From: JBGUVL01 sp964370395
GTDB taxonomy: Bacteria > Bacillota_I > Bacilli_A > Erysipelotrichales > Erysipelotrichaceae
NCBI GenBank assembly: GCA_964370395.1
Contig: CAYJIZ010000018.1
Coordinates: forward strand, 1-58,639
DNA length: 58,639 nucleotides
Direction: 5' to 3'
In this document: positions 1 through 7,963 of the stretch, one piece after another
How the letters are laid out: each line of letters opens with the position of its first letter
Numbering within the stretch: the first letter of the stretch is position 1
Made by a program: the position numbers and the translations under genes
Notes under the pieces: model-generated
The model's database searches: none
The model's input: only the letters and a program-made list of their open reading frames with translations
Told to the model about the DNA's origin: nothing

Positions 1-24
1 AGATAGCAAGTTGCCAGGTATTTG

Positions 25-51
25 AGACCTACTTATGTAGGTCTTTTTTTT
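25..51 (+). terminator. Rho-independent terminator of an upstream unit
   Basis: GACCTAC at 26-32 pairs with GTAGGTC at 37-43 around a TTAT loop and is followed by eight T. The gene or RNA it ends lies outside the window; the 24 bases before it show no recognisable coding end. Confidence 0.8.
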
Positions 52-133
52 GTTTCTATTATCTTTTTTTAAAAATGTCACGAGATTTTATTTTTTTCGC
101 ATATATATTAGTAGAGGAGCAAGGAGGTGTCAC

Positions 134-202
134 ATGATACAAGCCTGTATTTTAATCATTCCTTACGTGCTTACTAAGTTTTATCGTTTTATCTTAAGAT
201 AG
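134..202 (+). CDS. Putative 22-residue hydrophobic peptide (mini-ORF 1)
   Basis: ATG at 134 follows AAGGAGGTG (121-129), an almost complete anti-Shine-Dalgarno match, at good spacing; the stop is TAG at 200-202. The peptide starts MIQACILIIPYVL and ends in FYRFILR: a hydrophobic stretch with a basic tail. I do not recognise a family. The ribosome binding site is stronger than those of most neighbouring genes, which argues for real translation, but nothing shows function. Type I toxin, small membrane protein or leader peptide are all possible. No clear -35 is visible; a weak TATATT lies at 104-109. Confidence 0.45.
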   Translation: MIQACILIIPYVLTKFYRFILR

Positions 203-216
203 GGGGGTAACGATCT

Positions 217-300
217 ATGTTTGTATTTGCGAAAGCGGTTGGCTATCTTAGTATCGCCACTGCCGTACATTTATTACACTGTTATTTACGTCGTAAATAA
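217..300 (+). CDS. Putative 27-residue hydrophobic peptide (mini-ORF 2)
   Basis: ATG at 217 lies nine bases after GGGGGG (202-207), which starts on the last base of mini-ORF 1's stop codon, so the two are probably translated from one transcript. The peptide begins MFVFAKAVGYLSIATAV and ends CYLRRK: again hydrophobic with a basic C-terminus. Its last codons form one arm and most of the other of a perfect inverted repeat at 280-302, and a terminator follows at 311. No family recognised; the paired arrangement recalls type I toxin or small membrane-peptide loci. Confidence 0.45.
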   Translation: MFVFAKAVGYLSIATAVHLLHCYLRRK

Positions 301-302
301 CA
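280..302 (+). repeat. Perfect 11-bp inverted repeat at the end of mini-ORF 2
   Basis: TGTTATTTACG (280-290) and CGTAAATAACA (292-302) are exact complements around one central T. In RNA this is a stable AU-rich hairpin with the stop codon in its 3' arm; in DNA it could be an operator. No T-tract follows, so it is not itself a terminator. Confidence 0.6.
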
Positions 303-310
303 CAATTGTA

Positions 311-336
311 AGGTGGAACATATCCACCTTTTTTTT
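311..336 (+). terminator. Terminator between mini-ORFs and murF
   Basis: AGGTGGA (311-317) pairs with TCCACCT (323-329) around ACATA and is followed by a run of T to 336. It separates the mini-ORF transcript from the murF promoter. Confidence 0.8.
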
Positions 337-365
337 GATTCAACACTATAAAATTGTGCTATAAT
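335..365 (+). promoter_or_regulatory. Promoter of murF-ddl-alr
   Basis: TTGATT (335-340), a 19-base spacer and an extended -10 TGC-TATAAT (357-365). The -35 overlaps the T-tract of the preceding terminator. The murF start is 23 bases downstream of the -10. Confidence 0.6.
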
Positions 366-388
366 TAATAAGTTAATGGAGGAATGCT

Positions 389-1780
389 ATGATTACATTA
401 AGTATTCAAGAAATCGCAACGTTAGTAAGTGGAAAACTAGTATTAAACAACGCTAGTTTAGACGATATAGTAAAAGGTGTTTGCATCGATTCTCGTCTTA
501 TTGAAAAAGGAAATATATACGTACCTTTATTAGGGGAAAGAGTTGATGGTCACACTTTTATAAAAGATGTTTCTGCTAAAGGAGCTTCGCTTGTTTTGTG
601 TAGTGACACCAATTTTTTATGTGATGATGTCGCAACGATCATTGTCGAGGATACCTTGGTTGCCTTACAGGAGTTAGCGAGCAATTATCGCAAACGTCTT
701 AATTGTAAGGTAATAGGAATTACGGGAAGCAATGGGAAAACAAGTTGTAAAGATATTTTAGCTGGTGCGTTATCTGCAAAGTATAAAACACAGAAGACGC
801 AAGGAAATAAAAACAATGAAATAGGTGTTCCATTAACTTTGTTGTCGCTTGATTTTGACTGTGAAATGGCAGTAATTGAGATGGGGATGGAAGACAAAGA
901 GGAAATCCACTTCTTGAATGGAATCGTGCAACAAGATATCGCCATTATTACAAATGTCGGCATTGCCCATTTAGAAAATTTAGGTTCGATTGAAAACATT
1001 GGAAAAGCCAAGTTAGAAATCGTAGATAGTTTAAAAGAAGGGGCATTGTTTACGTATTATGGTGATGATGTTATCCTTTCAAAGTTAATGAAAGACAAAG
1101 CGATAGCGAGTGGAGTGAGCGTTAAAACATTCGGAGCAAATGCAACAAATGACAAATATGTAGTTAATTTAAAACAAGATAAAGAAGGAATCCACTTTTC
1201 TACCAACGACAGTGATTTCGTTTACGATTTGGCTATTTTAGGAGCTCACCAAGCGATGAATGCATTAGCAGCGATTACTGTTGCTCAGTTTGTGGGATTA
1301 AGCCAAGAGGAAATTCAAGCAGGTTTTTTACGTATGGAAAAAACAAGCATGCGTAATGAATTAATGCACATTGGTAAATGTACGATTTTAAATGATGCGT
1401 ACAAATCCAATCCGCAAAGTGCTCATGCTGCATTAGAGACATTTCATGCTTTTGCGCATCCTTATAAGATAGTTGTATTAGCGGATATGTTAGACTTAGG
1501 AAAAGACAGTGCAAAGTTGCATTATGAGTTAGGACAAAGCTTATCGAAATATCACGTACAAAAAATTATCTGTATGGGTGAAGAAGCAAAACAAATAGCA
1601 TTAGGAGCACAAGCGACATGTCCACAAAGTGAAGTGGTCCATGTGATGAGCAGAGATGATGTTTTTACTTTGTTGAAAGATGTTGTCGCACAAGATTGCA
1701 TGATTTTGTTTAAAGGTTCCAGAGGAATGGCTTTGGACTTAGTAATTGATCAATTAAAGGAGTTAGAAAATAATGAGTAA
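389..1780 (+). CDS. murF: UDP-N-acetylmuramoyl-tripeptide--D-alanyl-D-alanine ligase
   Basis: MurF adds the terminal D-Ala-D-X dipeptide to the UDP-MurNAc-tripeptide with ATP, the last cytoplasmic peptide step of peptidoglycan precursor synthesis. The 463-residue protein has a normal length and the Mur-ligase order: N-terminal UDP-binding domain, ATP loop GITGSNGKTS at 110-119, then the MurF-type NKNNEIGVP segment (140-148), EMGM, the ITNVGIAHLE block, and a C-terminal domain with LNDAYKSNP and LKGSRGM. The ATG has GGAGG just upstream. The gene overlaps ddl by eight bases (ATGAGTAA), so the dipeptide ligase and the enzyme using its product are translationally coupled. Identification is firm. 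Confidence 0.95.
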   Translation: MITLSIQEIATLVSGKLVLNNASLDDIVKGVCIDSRLIEKGNIYVPLLGERVDGHTFIKDVSAKGASLVLCSDTNFLCDDVATIIVEDTLVALQELASNYRKRLNCKVIGITGSNGKTSCKDILAGALSAKYKTQKTQGNKNNEIGVPLTLLSLDFDCEMAVIEMGMEDKEEIHFLNGIVQQDIAIITNVGIAHLENLGSIENIGKAKLEIVDSLKEGALFTYYGDDVILSKLMKDKAIASGVSVKTFGANATNDKYVVNLKQDKEGIHFSTNDSDFVYDLAILGAHQAMNALAAITVAQFVGLSQEEIQAGFLRMEKTSMRNELMHIGKCTILNDAYKSNPQSAHAALETFHAFAHPYKIVVLADMLDLGKDSAKLHYELGQSLSKYHVQKIICMGEEAKQIALGAQATCPQSEVVHVMSRDDVFTLLKDVVAQDCMILFKGSRGMALDLVIDQLKELENNE

Positions 1781-2834
1781 AATTAAATTAGCTGTAATAT
1801 TCGGTGGAAAATCAAGTGAATATAGTGTTTCTTTGCATTCCGCAAGCAGCGCAATTGAAAATATGGATACTAATTTATACGATCTTATTTTTATCGGGAT
1901 TGCACAAAATGGAACTTGGTATCATTATCCAGGTGATATAGAGGGAATTGAGCATGATACATGGCAATCGCATCCTTCGCTATGCGAAGTTGTGTTAAGT
2001 CAAAACGAAGCACAAAAAGGGTTTATTAGGCTTCATAAAGACAATACCTACGCACTTCTTCCTTGCGATTGCGTATTTCCTATCCTACATGGAAAAAACG
2101 GGGAAGATGGAACGCTACAAGGATTGTTGACGTTAGCAAACATCCCATTTGTCGGATGTGATCATGTGAGTAGTGCGATTGCGATGGACAAAGAATATAC
2201 GCACATCGTATGTGAGGAACATGGTATTACAATGGCTCCTTATGTTTGTGTTCGCAATACAAAAGAATTGGATTTTGATCAAGTCATCAGTGAAGTTGAC
2301 GAAAAACTTCATTATCCAGTGTTTGTGAAACCAGCAAATGCAGGGTCTTCGTATGGAATTAGTAAAGTAAAAAGCAAGGAAGCATTAGTGGATGCATTGC
2401 GTTTTGGTTTTGAACATGATAAAAAAGTAATCATTGAAACAGGAATCGATGGATTTGAAATCGGTTGTGCTGTGTTAGGAAATGACGATATTCGATTGGG
2501 TGAATTAGATGAAATCGATACAAAAAATGATTTCTTTGACTTTGATGCGAAATACGAGTTGGAAAATACACAAATTCATTGTCCAGCACGCATTAGTGAA
2601 GAGTTAACGAACCAAGCGAAACAGATGGCAAAAACGATTTATCATGCACTAGGATGCTCTGGTTTGTCTCGTATCGATATGTTTGTCACGAAAGAGAATA
2701 CGATTGTCTTTAATGAGTTGAACACGATTCCAGGTTTTACGAAAGCGAGTCGTTATCCAACAATGATGAAAAAAGTAAATGTTGATTTCGCAACATTAAT
2801 TAATGAATTGGTATCATTAGCACTGAAGAAATAG
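1773..2834 (+). CDS. ddl: D-alanine--D-alanine/D-serine ligase, VanG-like
   Basis: ATP-grasp ligase joining D-Ala to a second D-amino acid for the peptidoglycan stem. Visible: FGGKSSEYSVS near the N-terminus, HGKNGEDGTLQG at 106-117, KPANAGSSYGI, the omega loop FFDFDAKY at 254-261, and FNELNTIPGFT followed by SRYP at 326-329. Standard Ddl enzymes usually carry EHEVS and a non-Arg residue before YP; EYSVS, GFEIGCAVLG, FFDF and SRYP are what I remember of VanG/VanC-type D-Ala-D-Ser ligases. Tyr261 (equivalent to E. coli DdlB Tyr216) is kept, which argues against a D-lactate ligase. It sits between murF and alr and may be the only, housekeeping ligase. Ligase activity is firm; acceptor specificity is inferred. 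Confidence 0.9.
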   Translation: MSKIKLAVIFGGKSSEYSVSLHSASSAIENMDTNLYDLIFIGIAQNGTWYHYPGDIEGIEHDTWQSHPSLCEVVLSQNEAQKGFIRLHKDNTYALLPCDCVFPILHGKNGEDGTLQGLLTLANIPFVGCDHVSSAIAMDKEYTHIVCEEHGITMAPYVCVRNTKELDFDQVISEVDEKLHYPVFVKPANAGSSYGISKVKSKEALVDALRFGFEHDKKVIIETGIDGFEIGCAVLGNDDIRLGELDEIDTKNDFFDFDAKYELENTQIHCPARISEELTNQAKQMAKTIYHALGCSGLSRIDMFVTKENTIVFNELNTIPGFTKASRYPTMMKKVNVDFATLINELVSLALKK

Positions 2835-2845
2835 AGGTGGAAGTT

Positions 2846-3997
2846 ATGCTGCAAAGCAAAAGTCGAACATGGGTAGAAATTGATTTATCCAAAGTAATAG
2901 AAAATACGAAAACAGTCGATGCATTGATTGGAAAATCGAAAATTATGGCTGTTGTGAAAGCGGATTGTTATGGACATGGAGATGTGCAAATTGCGGCTTT
3001 GTTGCAATCGTTAGGAATTGATTTCTTTGCCGTTTCTAGTATTGATGAAGCAGTTCGATTGCGTGAGCATAACATTACACAAAATATATTAGTTTTAGGT
3101 TATACACCAGAAGAACATTTTCATTATTTGCATGAATTCAACATTACACAATGTTTGATGAGTTTGGCTTACGCACACAAAGTTGATGCGTATTGTGCAC
3201 AAAATGAGGTTGTGATTGAAGGACACATTAAAGTGGATACAGGAATGTCACGCTTGGGAATACCTTGCTTAGACCAACATTATTGTATTGGTGATGTGTT
3301 AGCTGTATATTGTTTACCACATTTGAAAGTAACAGGTATCTTTTCGCATTTCGCGGTTTCTGATAGTTTAGACAAGGAAAGTGATATTGCTTATACTAAG
3401 CATCAAATTACCTTATATGATCGTGTATTACACGACATCAAACAAGCTGGTTACGATTGTGGTATCACGCATATCCACAATAGTTATGGTTGTTTGAATT
3501 ACTTTGATGTACAATACGATTACGCACGTCCTGGTATTATTTTATTAGGCAACACAAGCAACAATGAGGATCGTTTGCGACAAACGGTAGATTTGCAACC
3601 ATGTTTAACTTGGAAAGCGAATGTTTCACTAGTAAAAGAAGTGAAGCAGGGAACTTGTGTTTGTTATGGACGTAATTATGTCGCTGCGAAAGATATGAAA
3701 GTAGCTACATTAAGTGTAGGGTATGCGGATGGATTACGTCGTAATGCTTCGCATCATGACTTAGAAGTAAGCATTGCAGGAAAACGTTGCAAAGTGATTG
3801 GAAACATATGCATGGACCAATGTTTGGTTGATGTGAGTGAAGTTGACGATGTGAAGGAAGGCGATGTTGCTGTTATTGTTGGGGTAGACAAAGAACAATG
3901 CATTTGTATTGATGAGTTATCAAGAGCTGCTGATACGATAAATAATGAAACATTTACGCAAATATCAAAACGCGTTCCTCGTTTTTATCATGATTAA
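2846..3997 (+). CDS. alr: Alanine racemase (PLP-dependent)
   Basis: Interconverts L- and D-alanine in the cytosol and feeds the ligase encoded just upstream. Fold-type III PLP enzyme of 383 residues: PLP lysine Lys38 in AVVKADCYGHG, VDTGMSRLG near 130-138, HNSYG, RPGI, and the second catalytic base Tyr274 in VCYGRN. I start it at ATG 2846, six bases after GAGGTGG; an in-frame GTG at 2837 lies inside that ribosome binding site. It is the last gene of the murF operon and is followed by a strong terminator. Because the linked ligase looks VanG-like, some serine racemization is conceivable, but this is the soluble form without the membrane domain of VanT. Confidence 0.93.
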   Translation: MLQSKSRTWVEIDLSKVIENTKTVDALIGKSKIMAVVKADCYGHGDVQIAALLQSLGIDFFAVSSIDEAVRLREHNITQNILVLGYTPEEHFHYLHEFNITQCLMSLAYAHKVDAYCAQNEVVIEGHIKVDTGMSRLGIPCLDQHYCIGDVLAVYCLPHLKVTGIFSHFAVSDSLDKESDIAYTKHQITLYDRVLHDIKQAGYDCGITHIHNSYGCLNYFDVQYDYARPGIILLGNTSNNEDRLRQTVDLQPCLTWKANVSLVKEVKQGTCVCYGRNYVAAKDMKVATLSVGYADGLRRNASHHDLEVSIAGKRCKVIGNICMDQCLVDVSEVDDVKEGDVAVIVGVDKEQCICIDELSRAADTINNETFTQISKRVPRFYHD

Positions 3998-4023
3998 AAA
4001 GCTTTCTTAGGAAAGCTTTTTTT
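3997..4023 (+). terminator. Terminator of the murF-ddl-alr operon
   Basis: AAAAGCTTTC (3997-4006) pairs with GAAAGCTTTT (4011-4020) around TTAG, ending in seven T. Confidence 0.85.
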
Positions 4024-4064
4024 GTGGAAACATGAATTATCATATATTATTTATGAAGGGTGTT

Positions 4065-4073
4065 TGTTATAAT
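4065..4073 (+). promoter_or_regulatory. Extended -10 promoter of the FAD-dehydrogenase gene
   Basis: TGT-TATAAT at 4065-4073, 24 bases before the chosen ATG. No convincing -35 is seen; extended -10 promoters often do without one. Confidence 0.5.
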
Positions 4074-4097
4074 GGATAGTATAGAAAGTTGGGTATT

Positions 4098-5678
4098 ATG
4101 ATACGTATTAGTCAAATAAAAATAGCGATAGAGGAACAACAAGACTTAGAACAAAAAATTCGTGAGAAATTACGTCTTTCGAAACAAGCAGAAATACATT
4201 ACCAAGTGCATCGTAAAAACATTGATGCAAGAAAAAAAGAACAATTGTATTTTGTATATAGTGTGGATGTAACACTAGCAAAAAACAAAGAAAAAGAGAT
4301 ATTGAAAAAGAAAATAAAAGATGTATCGCGTTCCCCACAAAAGTATTCTTATTACTTAAAAAAAGGAGCGCAGTTCTTAAAACATCCTCCAATTGTTGTT
4401 GGATTTGGGCCTGCAGGTATGTTTGCAGCTTATGTACTTGCCAAACAAGGATATTGTCCCATTGTATTAGAACGTGGAGAAGATGTAGAAGCACGAAGTG
4501 AAAGTGTGGCAACTTTTTTTGAAAAAGGCATGTTAAATGAAAATAGTAACATTCAATTTGGTGAAGGAGGAGCTGGTACGTTTTCTGATGGTAAGTTAAC
4601 CGCAAGAAGCAAAGATCCTCGTGTACAAATGATTTATGATGTACTTGTAAAGTTTGGTGCACCAAAGGAAATTACATACGAAGGCTTACCTCATATCGGT
4701 AGTGATCGCTTGAAAATCGTCGTAAAAAACATTCGAAACGAAATTATTCGTTTGGGTGGTAGTGTTCACTTTAATGAACAAGTAACCTCATTATTGTTGG
4801 AAGAGGGAAGCGTAATAGGAGTACAGACAAAAACGAAAAGCTATGAAAGCAAACAAGTAATTTTAGCTTTGGGACACAGTGCTCGTGATACGATTACGAC
4901 ACTGCATGAGCAAGGTGTTCAAATGGAGGCTAAATCGTTTGCGATTGGACTTCGTATTGAGCATAAACAAAAAATGATCAATGAAGCACTGTATCATGAT
5001 TATGCAAACCACCCTTCATTAGCTAGTGCGAGTTACTTTTTAAGCAACCAAAAAGGATGTTATACATTTTGTATGTGTCCAGGAGGAAGTGTGGTAGCAG
5101 CGACATCACTAAAAGAACATGTCGTTGTGAATGGAATGAGTAATTATGCACAAGACGAAGAAAATGCCAATAGTGCACTTTTGGTACAAGTGGATCACAA
5201 GCGTTTTGGTGACGATATTTTTGGTGGGATGAACTATTTGGATGCGTTAGAAAAGAAAGCATACCAAATGAGTAATACTTATGCAGCACCTGCTCAACTG
5301 GTTGCGGATTTCATTAAAAAAGTACCATCAAAAGCGATAAAAAGTATCAAACCTTCGTATCCTTTGGGGGTTCATTTATGTAATTTACATGATTTACTTG
5401 AGCAAGATATTGCGCAAAAAATCGTTGAAGGACTGCAAGATTTTGATAAAAAATTACATGGATTTGCACTTGATGATGCCATTTTAAGTGCGGTGGAAAC
5501 AAGGTCTTCTTCGCCACTTCGTATCATCAGAGATTCGCAGACAATGCAATCCAACATCAAAGGATTGTATCCTTGTGGAGAAGGTGCAGGCTACTCTGGT
5601 GGGATTACTTCAAGTGCGATTGACGGTGTGAAATGTGCAGAAAAAATAATTGAAAAATTTGTTTATGATAATAACTAG
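4098..5678 (+). CDS. NAD(P)/FAD-dependent dehydrogenase, COG2509-like
   Basis: Flavoprotein of 526 residues with an N-terminal lysine-rich domain of about 95 residues, then a Rossmann FAD-binding motif GFGPAGMFAAYVLA, the family block FGEGGAGTFSDGKLTAR, and a C-terminal second FAD contact in YPCGEGAGYSGGITSSAIDG. This pattern is the widespread but poorly characterised FAD-dependent dehydrogenase family (COG2509), related to BaiN/HI0933-type flavoproteins; its substrate is unknown. I prefer ATG 4098 to the in-frame TTG at 4089; the ribosome binding site is weak. The next gene starts 12 bases after its stop, so the two probably share a transcript, though no functional link is obvious. Confidence 0.8.
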   Translation: MIRISQIKIAIEEQQDLEQKIREKLRLSKQAEIHYQVHRKNIDARKKEQLYFVYSVDVTLAKNKEKEILKKKIKDVSRSPQKYSYYLKKGAQFLKHPPIVVGFGPAGMFAAYVLAKQGYCPIVLERGEDVEARSESVATFFEKGMLNENSNIQFGEGGAGTFSDGKLTARSKDPRVQMIYDVLVKFGAPKEITYEGLPHIGSDRLKIVVKNIRNEIIRLGGSVHFNEQVTSLLLEEGSVIGVQTKTKSYESKQVILALGHSARDTITTLHEQGVQMEAKSFAIGLRIEHKQKMINEALYHDYANHPSLASASYFLSNQKGCYTFCMCPGGSVVAATSLKEHVVVNGMSNYAQDEENANSALLVQVDHKRFGDDIFGGMNYLDALEKKAYQMSNTYAAPAQLVADFIKKVPSKAIKSIKPSYPLGVHLCNLHDLLEQDIAQKIVEGLQDFDKKLHGFALDDAILSAVETRSSSPLRIIRDSQTMQSNIKGLYPCGEGAGYSGGITSSAIDGVKCAEKIIEKFVYDNN

Positions 5679-5689
5679 GAGGGATGAAT

Positions 5690-6835
5690 ATGTTATTAAT
5701 TAAAAATGGAAATGTGTATACAATGGAAAGCGATGTAGCAGAAAAACTAGATATTTTAATTGGCGATGATGGCCTAATTCAAGCGATCGCACCTTCTATA
5801 AACGAAGATTGCAAGACTATTGATGCGAGTGGTTGCAATGTGTATCCAGGAATTGTAGAAGCACATTGTCATCTCGGATTAGAAGAAGCGGGTATTCGTG
5901 ATGAAGGAAATGATGTGAATGAAATGATCGATCCTATTACACCTCATGTACGAGTGATTGATGCCATTAATATGATGGACGAAACCGTACGTTTGGCGAA
6001 CGAACACGGAATTGTAACGGTTTGTGTTGCTCCTGGAAGTGCGAATGTATTAGGTGGGCAAGTGAGCATTTACAAAACAGTAGGAAACAGTATCGACAAA
6101 GCGATGTTGAAACAAAATGCTGCGATGAAATGTGCCTTTGGGGAAAATCCAAAGCGTGTCTACAACAATTCTAAAATTAAAACGAGAATGGGAACAGCTG
6201 CGTTACTTCGCGAAACATTATTAAAAGCAAAACGTTATATGACATTAAAAGAGTATGCGGATGACATTACGAAAATGCCAGCATATGACATGAAATTAGA
6301 AGCTTTAATACCAGTGTTAAATAAGGAAATTCCTTTAAAAGCACACGCTCATCGAGCGGATGATATTCTTACCTCGATTCGTATTGCGAAAGAATTCGAT
6401 TTGAATATGACATTAGATCATTGTACCGAAGGTCATTTGATCGTGGACGATGTAAAAGCGAGTGGATTTGATGCGATTGTTGGTCCATCTTTAACACATA
6501 AATCAAAGTTTGAACTACAAAATAAAACATTTGAAACTCCAGCGCTATTACAAAAAGCAGGGGTAAAAGTAGCAATCACCACCGATTCTCCAGTGGTTCC
6601 ACAAGAGTTTTTACCACTTTGTGCTGGTTTGGCAAGCAAGAGTGGATTAAGCGAAATGGAAGCATTAAAAGCAATCACGATAAACGCTGCACAAATCATT
6701 GAAGTAGATGATCGTGTTGGTAGTTTAAAAGTAGGAAAAGATGGGGATGTCGTGATCTGTGATGGAAACATTATGGATGTGCAAACAAATGTATTGTATA
6801 CGATTGTAGAAGGACAAATTACTTACCAAAAGTAA
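5690..6835 (+). CDS. Amidohydrolase family protein, imidazolonepropionase-like
   Basis: Metal-dependent hydrolase of 381 residues with the composite beta-sandwich/TIM-barrel layout: N-terminal strands, metal motif HCH in VEAHCHLG, KAHAHRADD and LDHCTEGH for further ligands, ITTDSP carrying the catalytic Asp, and a C-terminal sandwich ending GSLKVGKDGDVVICDG. It belongs to the group of amidohydrolases related to imidazolonepropionase (COG1228); the substrate cannot be read from sequence. I chose ATG 5690, six bases after AGGAGGG (5677-5683), over the ATG at 5684, which is too close. It follows the flavoprotein gene and is closed by a two-way terminator shared with the convergent AraC gene. Confidence 0.85.
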   Translation: MLLIKNGNVYTMESDVAEKLDILIGDDGLIQAIAPSINEDCKTIDASGCNVYPGIVEAHCHLGLEEAGIRDEGNDVNEMIDPITPHVRVIDAINMMDETVRLANEHGIVTVCVAPGSANVLGGQVSIYKTVGNSIDKAMLKQNAAMKCAFGENPKRVYNNSKIKTRMGTAALLRETLLKAKRYMTLKEYADDITKMPAYDMKLEALIPVLNKEIPLKAHAHRADDILTSIRIAKEFDLNMTLDHCTEGHLIVDDVKASGFDAIVGPSLTHKSKFELQNKTFETPALLQKAGVKVAITTDSPVVPQEFLPLCAGLASKSGLSEMEALKAITINAAQIIEVDDRVGSLKVGKDGDVVICDGNIMDVQTNVLYTIVEGQITYQK

Positions 6836-6844
6836 TCTGACAAA

Positions 6845-6873
6845 CAAAAAAACAGCTTAATTGCTGTTTTTAT
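6845..6873 (+). terminator. Bidirectional terminator between amidohydrolase and AraC genes
   Basis: AACAGC (6851-6856) and GCTGTT (6863-6868), flanked by an A-run on one side and a T-run on the other, so it can stop transcription both ways. It overlaps the stop codon of the AraC gene. Confidence 0.75.
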
Positions 6874-7708
6874 TGTGCTTCTCCATAATCTTACGATATT
6901 GGTTTGGAGTCATGTTCATTTCTTTTTTGAATGTTTGTGAAAAATATGATTGCGAAGAGAACCCTGTGATGTCGGATATTTTTGAAACCGAGTAGTTTGT
7001 GGTTTCTAGTAAGTTTTTTGCTTCTTGAATACGCCTTTCAATTAAGTAATTAATTGGCGAAAGCCCCTTGTATTTCTTAAATACATGAACAATGTAGTAT
7101 TTGTTTAAATACGTAAGATCACTTAACTTTTGAAGTGTAATGTCTTCTGCATAGTGTTCATTAATGTATTGTTCAATAAAACGACACTCTTTGTTTACTT
7201 TCTTTGTTGGTTTCAATAAAATCTTTTTCTTAGTACGTCGTATAATATTTAAAATTAAAATTTCCAACAAGTTTTGCGAAATCGCTTCGTAATTTTCGTC
7301 TTCGTTTTTAATTTCTTCCACCAATGTACGTAAGTAGAATAAAATTTCATGTTTATAATTGTAGTAGTTATGCATACTATAATCATAAACATCACCACTG
7401 TCCTCACTTAAGAACTGTAAACCACTAATTCCGAGTACAATGTACTCCAAAGGGGAATCGGGGTTACTTACTTCGGTGTGAGAAACGTTGGGGTTAACCA
7501 CAATTAGGTCATCTTCTTTTACGGGGAATTGCTCATTTTCAACTAAAAAACTTCCTGTTCCGCGAATCACGTAAAATAATTCTGTGAAGTGGTGGGTATG
7601 CTTTATGCTATGCCAGTCTACATCATATTTTGCCTGTGTGATATACAACAGTTGAACATTCATTTTCTCTAACTTATAATCTTTAACTTGGTATCTCTGG
7701 TTGCTCAT
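6857..7708 (-). CDS. AraC-family transcriptional regulator of the gnpA operon
   Basis: 283-residue regulator: N-terminal cupin sensor domain (HTHHFTELFYVIRGTG near 40, then VVNPNVSHTE) and a C-terminal pair of helix-turn-helix motifs (about 185-280) with ITLQKLSDLTYLNKYYIVHVFKK and the AraC signature ending TGFSSQSYFSQTFKKEMNMTPNQYR. It is divergent from gnpA and most likely activates the phosphorylase/transporter operon when the disaccharide or a breakdown product binds the cupin. Start chosen at the ATG complementary to 7706-7708, preceded by AAGGAG; a longer in-frame version to 7771 would run through its own promoter. Ligand unknown. Confidence 0.88.
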   Translation of the reverse strand: MSNQRYQVKDYKLEKMNVQLLYITQAKYDVDWHSIKHTHHFTELFYVIRGTGSFLVENEQFPVKEDDLIVVNPNVSHTEVSNPDSPLEYIVLGISGLQFLSEDSGDVYDYSMHNYYNYKHEILFYLRTLVEEIKNEDENYEAISQNLLEILILNIIRRTKKKILLKPTKKVNKECRFIEQYINEHYAEDITLQKLSDLTYLNKYYIVHVFKKYKGLSPINYLIERRIQEAKNLLETTNYSVSKISDITGFSSQSYFSQTFKKEMNMTPNQYRKIMEKHNKNSN

Positions 7709-7727
7709 AGTAAACTCCTTCACCCTT

Positions 7728-7755
7728 ATTATACTCAAAAAAAAGGGCTTGTGAA
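7728..7755 (-). promoter_or_regulatory. Promoter of the AraC-family regulator
   Basis: On the minus strand TTCACA (7750-7755), 16-base spacer, TATAAT (7728-7733). One mismatch in the -35. Confidence 0.65.
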
Positions 7756-7838
7756 TCATATAATATTGCAATCAATGAAAATCAGCAATATGTATAAAAA
7801 AAAGTAGTTGATTTTTTTCGTTAATGTTTATTTTCTTT

Positions 7839-7853
7839 CATTTATGCTCATTT
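7839..7853 (+). promoter_or_regulatory. Possible AraC-regulator half-sites upstream of gnpA
   Basis: CATTT occurs at 7839-7843 and again exactly ten bases later at 7849-7853, one helical turn apart, about 50 bases upstream of the gnpA -35. Direct half-sites like this suit AraC-type activators, but the motif is short and AT-rich. Confidence 0.25.
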
Positions 7854-7902
7854 GATTTTAGAAATCTTGTTTTTATTGCCGTTTTTCAAGAAAGTGGTGA
7901 TA

Positions 7903-7931
7903 TTGACAGTCGAATAGTGAATTTGTATGAT
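7903..7931 (+). promoter_or_regulatory. gnpA promoter
   Basis: TTGACA (7903-7908), 17-base spacer, TATGAT (7926-7931): near-consensus. The ATG lies 32 bases after the -10, with GGAGATG as ribosome binding site. Confidence 0.8.
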
Positions 7932-7963
7932 GAAGGCATTACAGACGCAAAGGAGATGTACAA

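Noticed and set aside
2534..2557. D-lactate (vancomycin-resistance) reading of the Ddl omega loop because of its Phe residues
   Set aside because: Counting from the conserved C-terminus shows that the residue equivalent to E. coli DdlB Tyr216 is still Tyr (Tyr261), so the Phe-type depsipeptide ligase signature is absent.
4108..4665. 185-residue minus-strand ORF
   Set aside because: Lies wholly inside the FAD-dehydrogenase gene; its Leu/His/Gln-rich composition is what antisense of Lys/Glu/Asn-rich coding sequence gives, and it has no ribosome binding site.
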